From Sphingorhabdus lutea (GTDB lineage: Bacteria > Pseudomonadota > Alphaproteobacteria > Sphingomonadales > Sphingomonadaceae): 64,000 bases of DNA. Shown one piece after another: positions 19,404 through 28,507 of this stretch (its first letter is position 1; each line of letters opens with the position of its first letter). The DNA lies in contig NZ_CP018154.1 in the NCBI RefSeq assembly GCF_001889025.1, positions 1,416,501-1,480,500 on the forward strand. Reading direction: 5' to 3'. The notes beneath the pieces were generated by a model. It saw nothing but the letters and a program-made list of their open reading frames with translations, had not been told where the DNA came from and ran no database searches. The position numbers and the translations under genes were made by a program.

Positions 19404-20186
19404 GTGGCTGGCGAAGAAGGTAAAGTAGATCCAATGCACCAATTTGAGGTGCAAACTATTTTTGACGGTTTCACTGTTGCAGGACATCAAATTGCGGTTA
19501 CGAATAGCGCGATTTGGATGATCGCTACATTTGTCGCAATTTGGGTTTTCATGCTGGGCGGTATGAAGCGCGATTTGGTGCCTGGCCGTTGGCAGGTCAT
19601 GGTTGAGAGCTTTACGGGCTTTATCGATAATATGATGGTCGCCAATATCGGCGAAGCAGGGCGTAAATATGCGCCTTATATCTTCTCGCTCTTTATGTTC
19701 ATATTATTTGCCAACCTATTGGGATTATTGCCATTTGGAGTGGTTGGCGTTCATCCGTTTACAATTACTAGCCATTTGACAGTGACCGCCGTTTTGGCCG
19801 TGATTAGCTTTTTAATCGTGCTGATTGTTGGTTTTTGGAAGCATAAACTGCATTTCTTTTCTTTATTCGTGCCAGAGGGTGCGCCATTGCCAATGGTGTT
19901 ATTCCTTTTCCCGATTGAATTATTTTCATTTGCGGTTCGTCCTTTCAGCTTAGCATTGCGTTTGTTCGTTGCGATGACCGCAGGGCATATTTTGTTAAAG
20001 GTTTTGGCCGGATTTATTATCAGCAGTACCAATGCTGGCGCCGAATATGGTGTGTTGGTTGGTATTCCATCTTTACTCTTGATGGTTGGTATCAGCGCTC
20101 TTGAGCTGCTGGTTGCTGCAATTCAAGCATATGTTTTTGCATTATTAACATCTTTATATATTAATGATGCGGAAAATCTTCACTAA
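19404..20186 (+). CDS. atpB: ATP synthase F0 subunit a
   Basis: The gene starts with GTG at 19404 (260 aa). An ATG ten codons on would remove the N-terminal VDPMHQF element found in related proteins. It has five to six membrane helices. The essential arginine that faces the c-ring is R186, in FSLALRLFVAMTAGH. It forms the proton half-channels in the inner membrane. It lies 34 bases after atpI and 31 before atpE. Confidence 0.97.
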   Translation: MAGEEGKVDPMHQFEVQTIFDGFTVAGHQIAVTNSAIWMIATFVAIWVFMLGGMKRDLVPGRWQVMVESFTGFIDNMMVANIGEAGRKYAPYIFSLFMFILFANLLGLLPFGVVGVHPFTITSHLTVTAVLAVISFLIVLIVGFWKHKLHFFSLFVPEGAPLPMVLFLFPIELFSFAVRPFSLALRLFVAMTAGHILLKVLAGFIISSTNAGAEYGVLVGIPSLLLMVGISALELLVAAIQAYVFALLTSLYINDAENLH

Positions 20187-20217
20187 ATATCATATTTTTA
20201 ACTAAGGAGTTTTAATC

Positions 20218-20442
20218 ATGGACGCAGAAGCAGCAAAGCTATTAGGTGCCGGTTTCGCAGCAATTGGTGCGGGTATTGCCGCATTGGGTGTGGGTAATAT
20301 TTTTGGCAGTTTCTTGGAAGGCGCATTGCGTAACCCATCAGCAGCAGACAGCCAACAAGGTCGTTTGTTCATTGGTTTTGCGGCGGCGGAACTTTTGGGT
20401 CTGTTGGCATTTGTTGTCGCAGTTCTTTTGATCTTCGCTTAA
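20218..20442 (+). CDS. atpE: ATP synthase F0 subunit c
   Basis: The 74-residue hairpin protein has two membrane helices joined by the polar loop RNPSAADSQQ. The proton-binding carboxylate is E58, in AAAELLGL. The sequence near it lacks the Na+-binding pattern, so H+ is the expected ion. A strong AAGGAG ribosome site lies about seven bases upstream, fitting a protein needed in many copies. A hairpin follows the gene. Confidence 0.98.
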   Translation: MDAEAAKLLGAGFAAIGAGIAALGVGNIFGSFLEGALRNPSAADSQQGRLFIGFAAAELLGLLAFVVAVLLIFA

Positions 20443-20456
20443 TAAATTAAATATAT

Positions 20457-20494
20457 ATGCGGCTCGCCAATATGCGGGCCGCATCATATTTTTT
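20457..20494 (+). terminator. Hairpin between atpE and the b' gene (attenuator or mRNA stabiliser)
   Basis: A 7-bp perfect stem, ATGCGGC/GCCGCAT, extended by two further pairs, is followed after four bases by six T residues. It sits 15 bases after the atpE stop and inside the operon. Partial termination or 3'-end protection would raise subunit c over b and b', as the complex needs. Confidence 0.6.
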
Positions 20495-20524
20495 GCCAAT
20501 TCTTATTTTTAAGAAAGTAGAGCC

Positions 20525-21010
20525 ATGCCACAAATTGCTCAAATAATGGATACTTATGCTTCACAGTTTTTTTGGCTGTTGTTGACATTTGGTCTGACAT
20601 TTTTTGTCATCGGGATGGGGATGTTTCCTAAAGTTCAAGGTACAGTTATGTTGCGCGATGCCAAAATCCGTGAGGATTTGGACATGGCGAAGCGTGCCAA
20701 TGAAACCGCCGATAGATATGAGGAAGAATATCGCCGTCAATCTATAGCGGACCGGGAAAAGGCAAAATCTGTTGTGGTTGAAGCAAAGGTTCAGGCCGAT
20801 GCAGATCGTGCGCAGAAAATTGCAAAAATTGATGCGGAATTGGATGTCAAAATGGCAACAGCCGAAGCAGAAATTTCGCAAAAAGTGCAGGCAGCATTAA
20901 ATGATATTGAGGTTGAGGCAGCCAGCCTGACCGGAGATATTGTTGCGAAATTGACCAATGCGAAAATTGGCGCGGCTGAAATCACAAAATATGTAAAGGC
21001 AGCATCATAA
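20525..21010 (+). CDS. atpG: ATP synthase F0 subunit b'
   Basis: The 161-residue protein has one N-terminal membrane helix (about residues 12-32) and a long Ala/Glu/Lys coiled coil. It forms the peripheral stalk with subunit b. The presence of b' beside b is typical of alphaproteobacteria and phototrophs. Its stop overlaps the b gene start by one base. Gene naming for b' varies (atpG, atpF2, atpX). Confidence 0.93.
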   Translation: MPQIAQIMDTYASQFFWLLLTFGLTFFVIGMGMFPKVQGTVMLRDAKIREDLDMAKRANETADRYEEEYRRQSIADREKAKSVVVEAKVQADADRAQKIAKIDAELDVKMATAEAEISQKVQAALNDIEVEAASLTGDIVAKLTNAKIGAAEITKYVKAAS

Positions 21011-21555
21011 TGTCTGAAACAATTTTCTCTATTTTGGCGGATGCCGCCTCTACAACTGCTGTGCATGCAGAACCCACCGCCTTGGGCTTAACCGCGACGG
21101 CATGGGTTTCGATTTCAATGCTATTATTAATTGGTATTTTCGTGTGGAAGAAAGTGCCAGCTTTAATCACATCTGGTTTGGACAAGAAAATTGCGGAAAT
21201 TAAATCGCAATTAGAAGAAGCGGAAACGCTTCGTGCTGAGGCAGAGGCGTTGAAGGATAAATATGCAGCTCGTATGTCCGGTGCGCAGGATGAGGCAGAT
21301 GCGCTTATCGCGCAAGCAAAGGCAGAAGCCGATGATCTTTTGACCAAGGCAAATGCAGATACGGCGGCGTTAATCGCACGGCGTAAGTCAATGGCCGAGG
21401 ATAAAATCAATGCAGCCCAATTGGCCGCGATTAGCGATTTAAAGGCGAAGGTTTCGCAAGTCGCTATTAACGCAGCCAGCAATGCAATTGCCGCAAAGCA
21501 TGATGCGACAGCGGATAAGGATTTGGTAGAAAAGGCAATTAACTCTATCAATTAA
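21010..21555 (+). CDS. atpF: ATP synthase F0 subunit b
   Basis: The 181-residue protein has a short exported segment, one membrane helix (about 31-50) and a long coiled-coil stalk rich in Ala, Glu and Lys. It dimerises with b' to hold the F1 head. It is the last gene of the F0 operon and is followed by a terminator. The F1 genes are elsewhere in the genome, as usual in alphaproteobacteria. Confidence 0.94.
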   Translation: MSETIFSILADAASTTAVHAEPTALGLTATAWVSISMLLLIGIFVWKKVPALITSGLDKKIAEIKSQLEEAETLRAEAEALKDKYAARMSGAQDEADALIAQAKAEADDLLTKANADTAALIARRKSMAEDKINAAQLAAISDLKAKVSQVAINAASNAIAAKHDATADKDLVEKAINSIN

Positions 21556-21579
21556 TCTTTGTTTATATTGATAATGATT

Positions 21580-21607
21580 AAGCCGTGCACTTTGCGCGGC
21601 TTTTTTA
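21580..21607 (+). terminator. Rho-independent terminator of the F0 operon
   Basis: AGCCGTGC pairs with GCGCGGCT (eight pairs, one G-T) around a four-base loop and is followed by six to seven T residues, 25 bases after the atpF stop. Confidence 0.85.
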
Positions 21608-21718
21608 TTACGCCTCTTATTCTTAATAATCCCTCACCATTTTTTGTAAAAATAAGAAAATGATCGTTAGAGCCATCTTGTTTTTTGCTTTTGACAGGCA
21701 AATGGCTATCTATATTTT

Positions 21719-23653
21719 ATGTCCACGCCTGACTCGCCCGATCGTTTCCTTGAGGATAAAGCTGCCTATGCGGTAAAGGGGTCAGAGCGCCCTGATTTAC
21801 AATTGGGCGTCAAAACCATTTTGGGGGCATTAAAAACATTTCCTGAAAAGCCGGGTGTTTATCGGATGGTTGATGCGCGGGGCGATGTTTTATATGTGGG
21901 CAAGGCGCGATCATTAAAAAAACGGGTTGCAAATTATACATTGCCGCAGCGGTTAAGTCAGCGGTTACAAAGGATGATTTCGCAAACAAGAAATATGGTC
22001 GTGGTTACCACTGGCAGCGAGGCCGAGGCGTTATTATTAGAGGCGCAGCTGATAAAAAGATATCGCCCGCCCTATAATGTGTTGCTGCGCGATGATAAAA
22101 GCTTCCCCTATATTTTGCTGCGACAGGATCATGATTTTGCCCGTATCCAAAAACATCGCGGGGCAAGACGTGCCAAGGGTAAATATTATGGCCCATTTGC
22201 CAGCGCAGGGTCGGTTGGCCGGACATTAAACGCACTGCAGAAAATGTTTTTATTACGCAGCTGCACCGATAGCTATTTTAACAATCGGTCCAGACCATGT
22301 CTGCTATATCAAATTAACCGTTGTTCCGCGCCATGTGTTGGCCGCATCAGCCAAGAGGATTATGGCGTTTTAATGAAGGATGCGCAGGATTTTCTAGAAG
22401 GGAAATCCATCAATGTGCAAAAAAAATTGGGCGCAGAAATGCAGGCGGCTTCTGATAATATGGATTTTGAGCTGGCGGCTATATTGCGTGATAGGTTGAA
22501 GGCACTTACCTTTATTCAAGGGTCACAGGCCATTAATAGTGGCGGGTTGTCAGATGCGGATATATTTGCCCTTTGCGAAAAGGGTGGGCAAATTTGTATA
22601 CAGGCATTTTTCATACGTGCAGGGCAAAATTGGGGGCATCGAAGCTTCTTTCCCGCGCAGGTAAAGGATGTGCCGGTGGAGGAGGTTTTTACCGCTTTTC
22701 TGTTGCAATTTTACGATGCTGTCCCGCCCGCCCGGCATATATTGCTTGACCGTGAAATATCCGAAGTTGAATTGGTGGCGGCTGCATTAGAAAGCCGTCA
22801 TGAGAGTAAAGTAGAAATTTCCGTACCGCAAAGAGGCGAAAAGGCAAAGCTGGTCAAACAGGCAGTGCGCAATGCAGAGGAGAGTTTGGTCCGCAAGCAG
22901 GCAGAATCTGCTTCGCAAACACGAAATTTACAAGAAATTACGGAACTTTTTGAATTGGATGATATTCCGCAACGAATTGAAATATATGATAATAGCCATA
23001 TACAGGGCGCACATGCTTTGGGCGCGATGGTGGTTGCCGGACCAGAGGGTTTTCGCAAAAATGAATATCGTAAATTTAATATAAAAGCCGAAGATACAGT
23101 TGGCGGTGATGATTTTGCGATGATGCGAGAGGTGATGAAGCGCCGATTTACCCGATTATTAAAGGAGCAATCACCATTAAATGATGAAGGTGAGCGCGAT
23201 GAAGATTGGCCCGATTTATTGTTAATCGATGGCGGGAAGGGACAGATTAGCTCGGTCATGCAGATTTTAACCGAATTGGAGTTGGACAATATCGCGGTTA
23301 TCGGGATTTCGAAAGGGCCAGACCGGAATGCGGGCCGTGAAATCATGCATTTTCCTGATGGGCGGGAGGCTATGTTGCCAATGAACAGCGCGGCATTATT
23401 TTATCTGCAGCGATTGCGTGATGAGGCGCATAGATTTGCCATTGGCGCACATCGACAAAAACGTAAAAAGGCAATATCCGCCAATCCATTGGATGAAATT
23501 CCCGGCATTGGTCCGGCACGTAAAAAGGCACTGTTAATGCATTTTGGTTCGGCCAAGGCAGTGCGAAATGCCAGTTTGGATGATTTGCAACGCGCACCAG
23601 GAGTGTCGGTGGCGATGGCGCAAAATATTTATGATTTTTTCCATCCAAATTGA
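21719..23653 (+). CDS. uvrC: Excinuclease ABC subunit C
   Basis: The 644-residue protein has the GIY-YIG nuclease domain at residues 40-125 (PGVYRMVDARGDVLYVGKA), a UVR motif near 225-260, the RNase-H-like second nuclease domain from about 380 and two C-terminal helix-hairpin-helix motifs (IPGIGPARKKALL). With UvrA and UvrB it cuts both sides of bulky DNA lesions. No good ribosome site precedes the ATG. recO follows after 12 bases. Confidence 0.97.
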   Translation: MSTPDSPDRFLEDKAAYAVKGSERPDLQLGVKTILGALKTFPEKPGVYRMVDARGDVLYVGKARSLKKRVANYTLPQRLSQRLQRMISQTRNMVVVTTGSEAEALLLEAQLIKRYRPPYNVLLRDDKSFPYILLRQDHDFARIQKHRGARRAKGKYYGPFASAGSVGRTLNALQKMFLLRSCTDSYFNNRSRPCLLYQINRCSAPCVGRISQEDYGVLMKDAQDFLEGKSINVQKKLGAEMQAASDNMDFELAAILRDRLKALTFIQGSQAINSGGLSDADIFALCEKGGQICIQAFFIRAGQNWGHRSFFPAQVKDVPVEEVFTAFLLQFYDAVPPARHILLDREISEVELVAAALESRHESKVEISVPQRGEKAKLVKQAVRNAEESLVRKQAESASQTRNLQEITELFELDDIPQRIEIYDNSHIQGAHALGAMVVAGPEGFRKNEYRKFNIKAEDTVGGDDFAMMREVMKRRFTRLLKEQSPLNDEGERDEDWPDLLLIDGGKGQISSVMQILTELELDNIAVIGISKGPDRNAGREIMHFPDGREAMLPMNSAALFYLQRLRDEAHRFAIGAHRQKRKKAISANPLDEIPGIGPARKKALLMHFGSAKAVRNASLDDLQRAPGVSVAMAQNIYDFFHPN

Positions 23654-23665
23654 TATGCCTACATC

Positions 23666-24406
23666 ATGTTCCATCTTTCATGCCATGCCATTATTTGTTC
23701 GGTGCTGCACCATGGGGAAAATGGCGCGATAGTTCGGGTGTTGACCGAAGAAGAAGGGTTGATTGCCGCCTATGTTCGCGGGGCAAGATCCACCAGAATG
23801 CGGCCCATTTTAATTCCCACCAATATTGTTCAGGCGGACATACGCGCCCGAAATGATAGCGGCATGCCCAGTATGACCGTGGAGTTATTGGAAAGCAGAG
23901 GGCCATGGATAAACGAGCCTTTGGCTGCATCGGCGTTAAGTTGGTCCAGCGCGCTGGTCGCCACGGCTTTGCCCGAACATAATCCCTATCCGCGCATTAA
24001 ATTTGCATTTGATGCATTATTAAGCGCGATTTGCCATGCACCATCGGCGCGCAGATGGGCGGTCGCGATGGTCAAATTTGAAAAATTATTATTGAATGAA
24101 GTTGGCTTTGGTTTGGATTTGTCGCAATGTGCGGTGACATCTATTTGCGATGATTTATTATATGTCAGCCCCAAAACAGGACGCGCTGTGTCACAATATG
24201 CCGCGAAAGGCCGGGAACATTTATTATTGCCATTGCCCGAATTTTTGATGGATGATCAAATAACCCAACCAGATTGGAGCGAGATTATGAACGGATTTAC
24301 CCTAACCGGTCACTTTATTCGGCGATTTGTGGAGGAAGAAAAGGCAAAATCTGTATTTTCTGAAAGGGAAATGTTGATTTCTCGGTTAAACCGCGCAATT
24401 GCCTAA
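23666..24406 (+). CDS. recO: DNA repair protein RecO
   Basis: The 246-residue protein has an N-terminal OB fold (residues 1-80, with VLTEEEGLIAAYVRGARS) and a helical C-terminal domain. It loads RecA on SSB-coated gaps together with RecR. The zinc-binding cysteines seen in some RecO proteins are absent. It follows uvrC closely and precedes leuB by 18 bases, so all three may share a transcript. Confidence 0.9.
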   Translation: MFHLSCHAIICSVLHHGENGAIVRVLTEEEGLIAAYVRGARSTRMRPILIPTNIVQADIRARNDSGMPSMTVELLESRGPWINEPLAASALSWSSALVATALPEHNPYPRIKFAFDALLSAICHAPSARRWAVAMVKFEKLLLNEVGFGLDLSQCAVTSICDDLLYVSPKTGRAVSQYAAKGREHLLLPLPEFLMDDQITQPDWSEIMNGFTLTGHFIRRFVEEEKAKSVFSEREMLISRLNRAIA

Positions 24407-24424
24407 ATTACATATTAGAAATAG

Positions 24425-25483
24425 ATGGGATATATGGTGAGCCAAATTGCATTATTAGCCGGAGACGGCATTGGTATCGAAATTATGGCAGAGGCGGAAA
24501 AGCTGTTGCGTGCATTGGACATTAAGGGATTAAGCCTTATCCATGCTGATTGCGGCGGCACAGCATATCATAAACATGGACACCCCTTGCCCAAGGCGAC
24601 ATTGGATATCGCAAAAAATAGCGACGCCATATTATTTGGTGCGGTGGGCGATCCGTCATGCGACAATCTTGACCGTCATTTGCGTCCTGAACAAGCTGTT
24701 TTGGGGTTGCGATCGGAATTGGGCCTGTTTGCCAATTTGCGTCCCGCGAAAATGATGTCGGGGATGGAGGGTAGCTCCTCTCTACGCGCCAATATTTCCC
24801 AAAATATTGATATGTTGATTGTCCGTGAATTAAATGGCGATGTTTATTTTGGTGAAAAGGGAATGCGCCAAACCGATACGGGTCTGCGTCAGGGATATGA
24901 CATTATGTCATATGATGAAGATGAGGTGAGGCGTATCGCCCATGTGGGTTTTAAGGCGGCGCAAGGACGTCAGGGTAAATTATGTTCGGTTGATAAGGCC
25001 AATGTGCTGGAAACATCACAATTATGGCGTGATGTGGTGATAGAGGTTGCGGCGGAATATCCCGATGTCGAATTGTCGCACATGTATGTCGATAATGCGG
25101 CGATGCAAATGGTAAAGGCGCCGGGGCAATTTGATGTTATACTGACCGGAAATTTATTTGGTGATATTTTGTCCGATTTGGCCAGCATGTGTGTCGGTTC
25201 AATTGGGCTGCTTGCCTCTGCATCCCTATCACAGGGGCGTTTGGGTTTATATGAACCCATTCATGGCAGTGCGCCGGATATTGCGGGGCAACAAATTGCC
25301 AATCCATTGGCGATGATTTTGTCGACAGCGATGATGTTTCGCCATAGTTTAGACAATGAAGAAATAGCCGCAAAAATTGAACAGGCGGTGGCAAAAACAT
25401 TGGCGGATAATATTTTGGGACGCGATTTGGGCGGTTTGGCCAGCACCAGTGAAATTGGAGATGCGGTAATTGCCCGTCTTTGA
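24425..25483 (+). CDS. leuB: 3-isopropylmalate dehydrogenase
   Basis: The 352-residue enzyme begins near IALLAGDGIG. It has the substrate arginines in LRPEQAVLGLRSELGLFANLRP, the metal-binding NLFGDILSDLASM and the NAD+ loop EPIHGSAPDIAGQ (about residues 279-291). It oxidatively decarboxylates 3-isopropylmalate in leucine synthesis. ATG 24434 is an alternative start three codons in. leuA, C and D are not nearby. Confidence 0.95.
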   Translation: MGYMVSQIALLAGDGIGIEIMAEAEKLLRALDIKGLSLIHADCGGTAYHKHGHPLPKATLDIAKNSDAILFGAVGDPSCDNLDRHLRPEQAVLGLRSELGLFANLRPAKMMSGMEGSSSLRANISQNIDMLIVRELNGDVYFGEKGMRQTDTGLRQGYDIMSYDEDEVRRIAHVGFKAAQGRQGKLCSVDKANVLETSQLWRDVVIEVAAEYPDVELSHMYVDNAAMQMVKAPGQFDVILTGNLFGDILSDLASMCVGSIGLLASASLSQGRLGLYEPIHGSAPDIAGQQIANPLAMILSTAMMFRHSLDNEEIAAKIEQAVAKTLADNILGRDLGGLASTSEIGDAVIARL

Positions 25484-25529
25484 CATCGCCCATTATGACG
25501 AAATATATGATGATTAAGGTTTTAAGATA

Positions 25530-26741
25530 ATGAAGCAAAAAACAGGACAAGACCGCAATATTACCGCCAATTGGCATCCCGATACTCAGGCAATTCGCGC
25601 AGGAACGATGCGCAGTGAATTTGGCGAGACATCAGAGGCGTTATTTTTAACATCAGGATATTGTTATGACAAAGCAGGGGATGCCGCCGCGCGCTTTGCC
25701 GGAGAGCAAGAGGGCATGACCTATAGCCGTCTGCAAAATCCTACGGTGCAAATGTTGGAAGAACGGATTGCGTTGATGGACGGGGCAGAGGCGTGCCGCG
25801 CCACCGCATCAGGCATGGCGGCGATGAGCACCGCGCTGCTTTGTCAGTTACAGGCGGGTGATCATGTGGTGGCCAGCCGTTCATTATTTGGTTCATGCCG
25901 CTGGTTAATTGATAATCTATTGCCCAAATTTGGCATTGAAACGACCGTCATAAATGGCTTGGAATTGGAAAATTGGGAGGCGGCGAGCAAGCCAAATACC
26001 AAAATATATTTTTTCGAAACGCCGGCAAACCCCACAATGGAGGTTTTCGACATTCGTAAAATTTGTGCGCTTGCCAAATCAAAGGGTATAACCAGCGTGG
26101 TGGATAATGCCTTTGCCACGGCCTCTTTACAACGGCCTATAGAGTTGGGCGCGGATGTTGTTGCATATAGTGCAACAAAAATGATGGACGGGCAGGGCCG
26201 CGTCCTTGCCGGTGCGGTTTGCGGCAGCGAAGAATATATCAATGAAATATTATTGCCATTCCACCGCAATACTGGCCCGACCATATCGCCATTTAACGCA
26301 TGGGTCGTGTTAAAGGGGTTGGAAACATTGTCCCTGCGCATTAACCGCCAATCGGATAATGCATATGAAGTGGCAAAATTTTTGCAAAGCCGTGTCGAAC
26401 AAGTCATGTATCCAGGATTGCAAAGCGATATCGGCCATGAATTGGCGATGAGCCAGATGGACAAAGCAGGCCCAATTTTTTCTTTCAAAGTGGGTGGGGG
26501 ACGCGCGCGGGCACATGCCATTTTGGATGCTTTGGAATTGGTGGATATTAGCAATAATATTGGCGATAGCCGTTCTTTAATGACCCATCCATGCAGCACT
26601 ACACATAGCGGCATGAGCGAAGAAGCGCGAAATGAAGTGGGCATAACAGAGGATATGATCCGCATAAATGTTGGGTTGGAGCATGCGGGGGATTTAATCG
26701 CCGATCTTGATCAGGCATTGCATAAAGCAGGAATTGCATGA
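25530..26741 (+). CDS. metZ: O-succinylhomoserine sulfhydrylase
   Basis: The 403-residue enzyme is of the Cys/Met metabolism PLP family, with the Schiff-base lysine K217 in YSATKMMDGQGR and the cofactor-binding region ATASGMAAMS (residues 91-100). It makes homocysteine directly from O-succinylhomoserine and sulfide. The KMMDGQGR sequence is typical of MetZ rather than of cystathionine enzymes. Its stop overlaps the apaG start by four bases. Confidence 0.92.
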   Translation: MKQKTGQDRNITANWHPDTQAIRAGTMRSEFGETSEALFLTSGYCYDKAGDAAARFAGEQEGMTYSRLQNPTVQMLEERIALMDGAEACRATASGMAAMSTALLCQLQAGDHVVASRSLFGSCRWLIDNLLPKFGIETTVINGLELENWEAASKPNTKIYFFETPANPTMEVFDIRKICALAKSKGITSVVDNAFATASLQRPIELGADVVAYSATKMMDGQGRVLAGAVCGSEEYINEILLPFHRNTGPTISPFNAWVVLKGLETLSLRINRQSDNAYEVAKFLQSRVEQVMYPGLQSDIGHELAMSQMDKAGPIFSFKVGGGRARAHAILDALELVDISNNIGDSRSLMTHPCSTTHSGMSEEARNEVGITEDMIRINVGLEHAGDLIADLDQALHKAGIA

Positions 26742-27145
26742 GTAATTTTGGGGTCTTTTTCAAATATTGGGCGGAAAGTGATGGCATCATCATAAGAGCA
26801 GCGCCAAATTTCCTGCCTGCCCAATCAAAGATTGAGCAAGGGCGGTGGTTTTGGTCCTATCATATCCGTATTGAAAATAGCTCTGACCAAAATGTGCAAT
26901 TATTGACCCGCCATTGGATAATCACCGATGGCCGTGCTAATGTAACCAATGTCGATGGCGAGGGTGTGGTTGGTGAGCAGCCCGTTATTAAACCGGGCGG
27001 TGCGCATGATTATGTCTCTGGCTGTCCCTTGGCAACACCTACGGGGTCAATGCAGGGCCAATTTAGGATGCGGCGCGAAGATGGCAGTTATTTTTTGGCG
27101 CAAATCCCAAAATTCAACCTTATTGCGCCTGCATCTGCGAAATAA
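26738..27145 (+). CDS. apaG: ApaG domain protein
   Basis: The 135-residue protein is a single ApaG/DUF525 immunoglobulin-like domain, with the family patterns YHIRIENSS, LLTRHWIITDG and the C-terminal FRMRREDGSYFLAQIPKFNL. ApaG proteins are linked to Co2+ resistance and to nucleoside tetraphosphate biology, but their action is unsettled. It is translationally coupled to metZ. Confidence 0.93.
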   Translation: MSNFGVFFKYWAESDGIIIRAAPNFLPAQSKIEQGRWFWSYHIRIENSSDQNVQLLTRHWIITDGRANVTNVDGEGVVGEQPVIKPGGAHDYVSGCPLATPTGSMQGQFRMRREDGSYFLAQIPKFNLIAPASAK

Positions 27146-27157
27146 GGGGATGGTGAG

Positions 27158-27949
27158 ATGAAACGGACATTATTACCTTTAAATGCGCTTCGTGTTTTTG
27201 ATGCTGCTGCGCGGCATTTATCCTTTACCAAGGCGGCAGAGGAACTTGCCGTAACTCCGGCAGCTGTGGGACAGCAAATTCGCGCATTAGAAGATTTATT
27301 AGGCGTTATATTGTTTAAGCGGGCGACCAAGGGGTTGGAGCTTACCGATGAGGCTATATCGGGGCTTGATGCGCTGCGCAGTGGTTTTTTAATGTTCGAG
27401 GAGTCTGTGCGTGCGATACAGGCAAAGCAATCATCAAATCATATTGCCATTTCCGCCACCCATGAAGTGACCGCCAAATGGTTAGCGCCAAAATTGGCTC
27501 AATATCAAGGTGAATTCGGCGACATTATTTTCCATTTGGTGACGCATGAAGACGCGCCGGATTTTACCGAGGCAAATATTGATATTGCCATTCATTTGGC
27601 GGCAGAAATTCATGAATATGAACATGTGAAGATTGCTCCATGTGATTTTGTAAAAATTACTGGTAAAAATTCAACCAATAACCAATTTATCTGTTGGACA
27701 GGCTCTCCTCTATCTAAAGATAGTACGGCATTATCATTTTGTAATGCAGGACTTGCCATAGATGCGGTTAAAAATGGCTTGGGCTATGCCATTGTCCCCA
27801 CCATGCTGGCACAGCATGATGTAGATTTGGGCAATGTGCAAATTTTGGAAGAAATGAAAAATGATGCGTTGAATTTTTGGATTGCTGCGCCCTTGCCGCA
27901 ATGGCGGCAGAAAAAGGTTCAAAAAATCATCGAAATTCTTAACCGATGA
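27158..27949 (+). CDS. LysR family transcriptional regulator (GcvA-like)
   Basis: The 263-residue protein has the N-terminal winged helix-turn-helix (residues 5-65; LNALRVFDAAARHLSFTKAA, TPAAVGQQIRALE) and then a ligand-binding domain that is about 30 residues shorter than usual. The HTH resembles the GcvA group. It may control nearby genes, but no divergent target is present. The start is well placed, 12 bases after apaG with GGGGATGGTGAG upstream. It overlaps the next gene by four bases. Confidence 0.88.
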   Translation: MKRTLLPLNALRVFDAAARHLSFTKAAEELAVTPAAVGQQIRALEDLLGVILFKRATKGLELTDEAISGLDALRSGFLMFEESVRAIQAKQSSNHIAISATHEVTAKWLAPKLAQYQGEFGDIIFHLVTHEDAPDFTEANIDIAIHLAAEIHEYEHVKIAPCDFVKITGKNSTNNQFICWTGSPLSKDSTALSFCNAGLAIDAVKNGLGYAIVPTMLAQHDVDLGNVQILEEMKNDALNFWIAAPLPQWRQKKVQKIIEILNR

Positions 27950-28494
27950 ACAATAGCGACAAAGCCGAAACAGGCGTAAATCTGCAAATATTAATCCATG
28001 GAGAATTGGTGTTGCGGGGATTGCGTGCCGATGATGCCGAGGCGTTATTTCCAATTTTTAATGATGAAGAAGTGATGCAATATTGGTCAAGTGGGCCGCA
28101 TCAAAATATTGATGAAACGCGAGATTATGTGGCGGAAAATTTATCTGGAAGTCGGTGGCGCACATGGGTGATAACCATGGGCGACGATATTGCCATTGGT
28201 TGGGTGGTGTTGGTGCATGATATGCCCAATGTGAATAGCATTGGTTATATATTGTCCCGAAAATATTGGGGCAGGGGAATCGTATCAAGGGCCGTAAAAA
28301 TGGTGATTGACCATGGGTTTGACAAATTAAATTTACGGCGTATCTGGGCCGATACCGACCCCGATAATGCTGCGTCCAACCATTTACTCAGTAAATTAGG
28401 TTTTAAAAAAGAGGGGCATTTACGCGCCCAATGGGAAACTCATATCGGCATAAGGGATAGTTATATTTGGGGTTTAATCCAAGAGGATCGTTAA
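27946..28494 (+). CDS. GNAT family N-acetyltransferase (RimJ/RimL type)
   Basis: The 182-residue protein matches the RimJ/RimL group. It has VLRGLRADDAEALFPIFNDEEV at the start of the fold, the acetyl-CoA pyrophosphate loop in the SRKYWGRGIVSRAV region, and the C-terminal NLRRIWADTDPDNAASNHLL and LGFKKEG. Family members acetylate ribosomal proteins, amino sugars or small amines; the substrate here is unknown. It is coupled to the LysR gene. Confidence 0.88.
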   Translation: MNNSDKAETGVNLQILIHGELVLRGLRADDAEALFPIFNDEEVMQYWSSGPHQNIDETRDYVAENLSGSRWRTWVITMGDDIAIGWVVLVHDMPNVNSIGYILSRKYWGRGIVSRAVKMVIDHGFDKLNLRRIWADTDPDNAASNHLLSKLGFKKEGHLRAQWETHIGIRDSYIWGLIQEDR

Positions 28495-28507
28495 GGAATA
28501 TTTGCCC

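Noticed and set aside
21691..21718. TTGACA and TATTTT boxes, 16 bases apart, directly before the uvrC ATG
   Set aside because: As a promoter it would start transcription inside the coding region, and no later start codon fits the UvrC N-terminus. Chance match is more likely.
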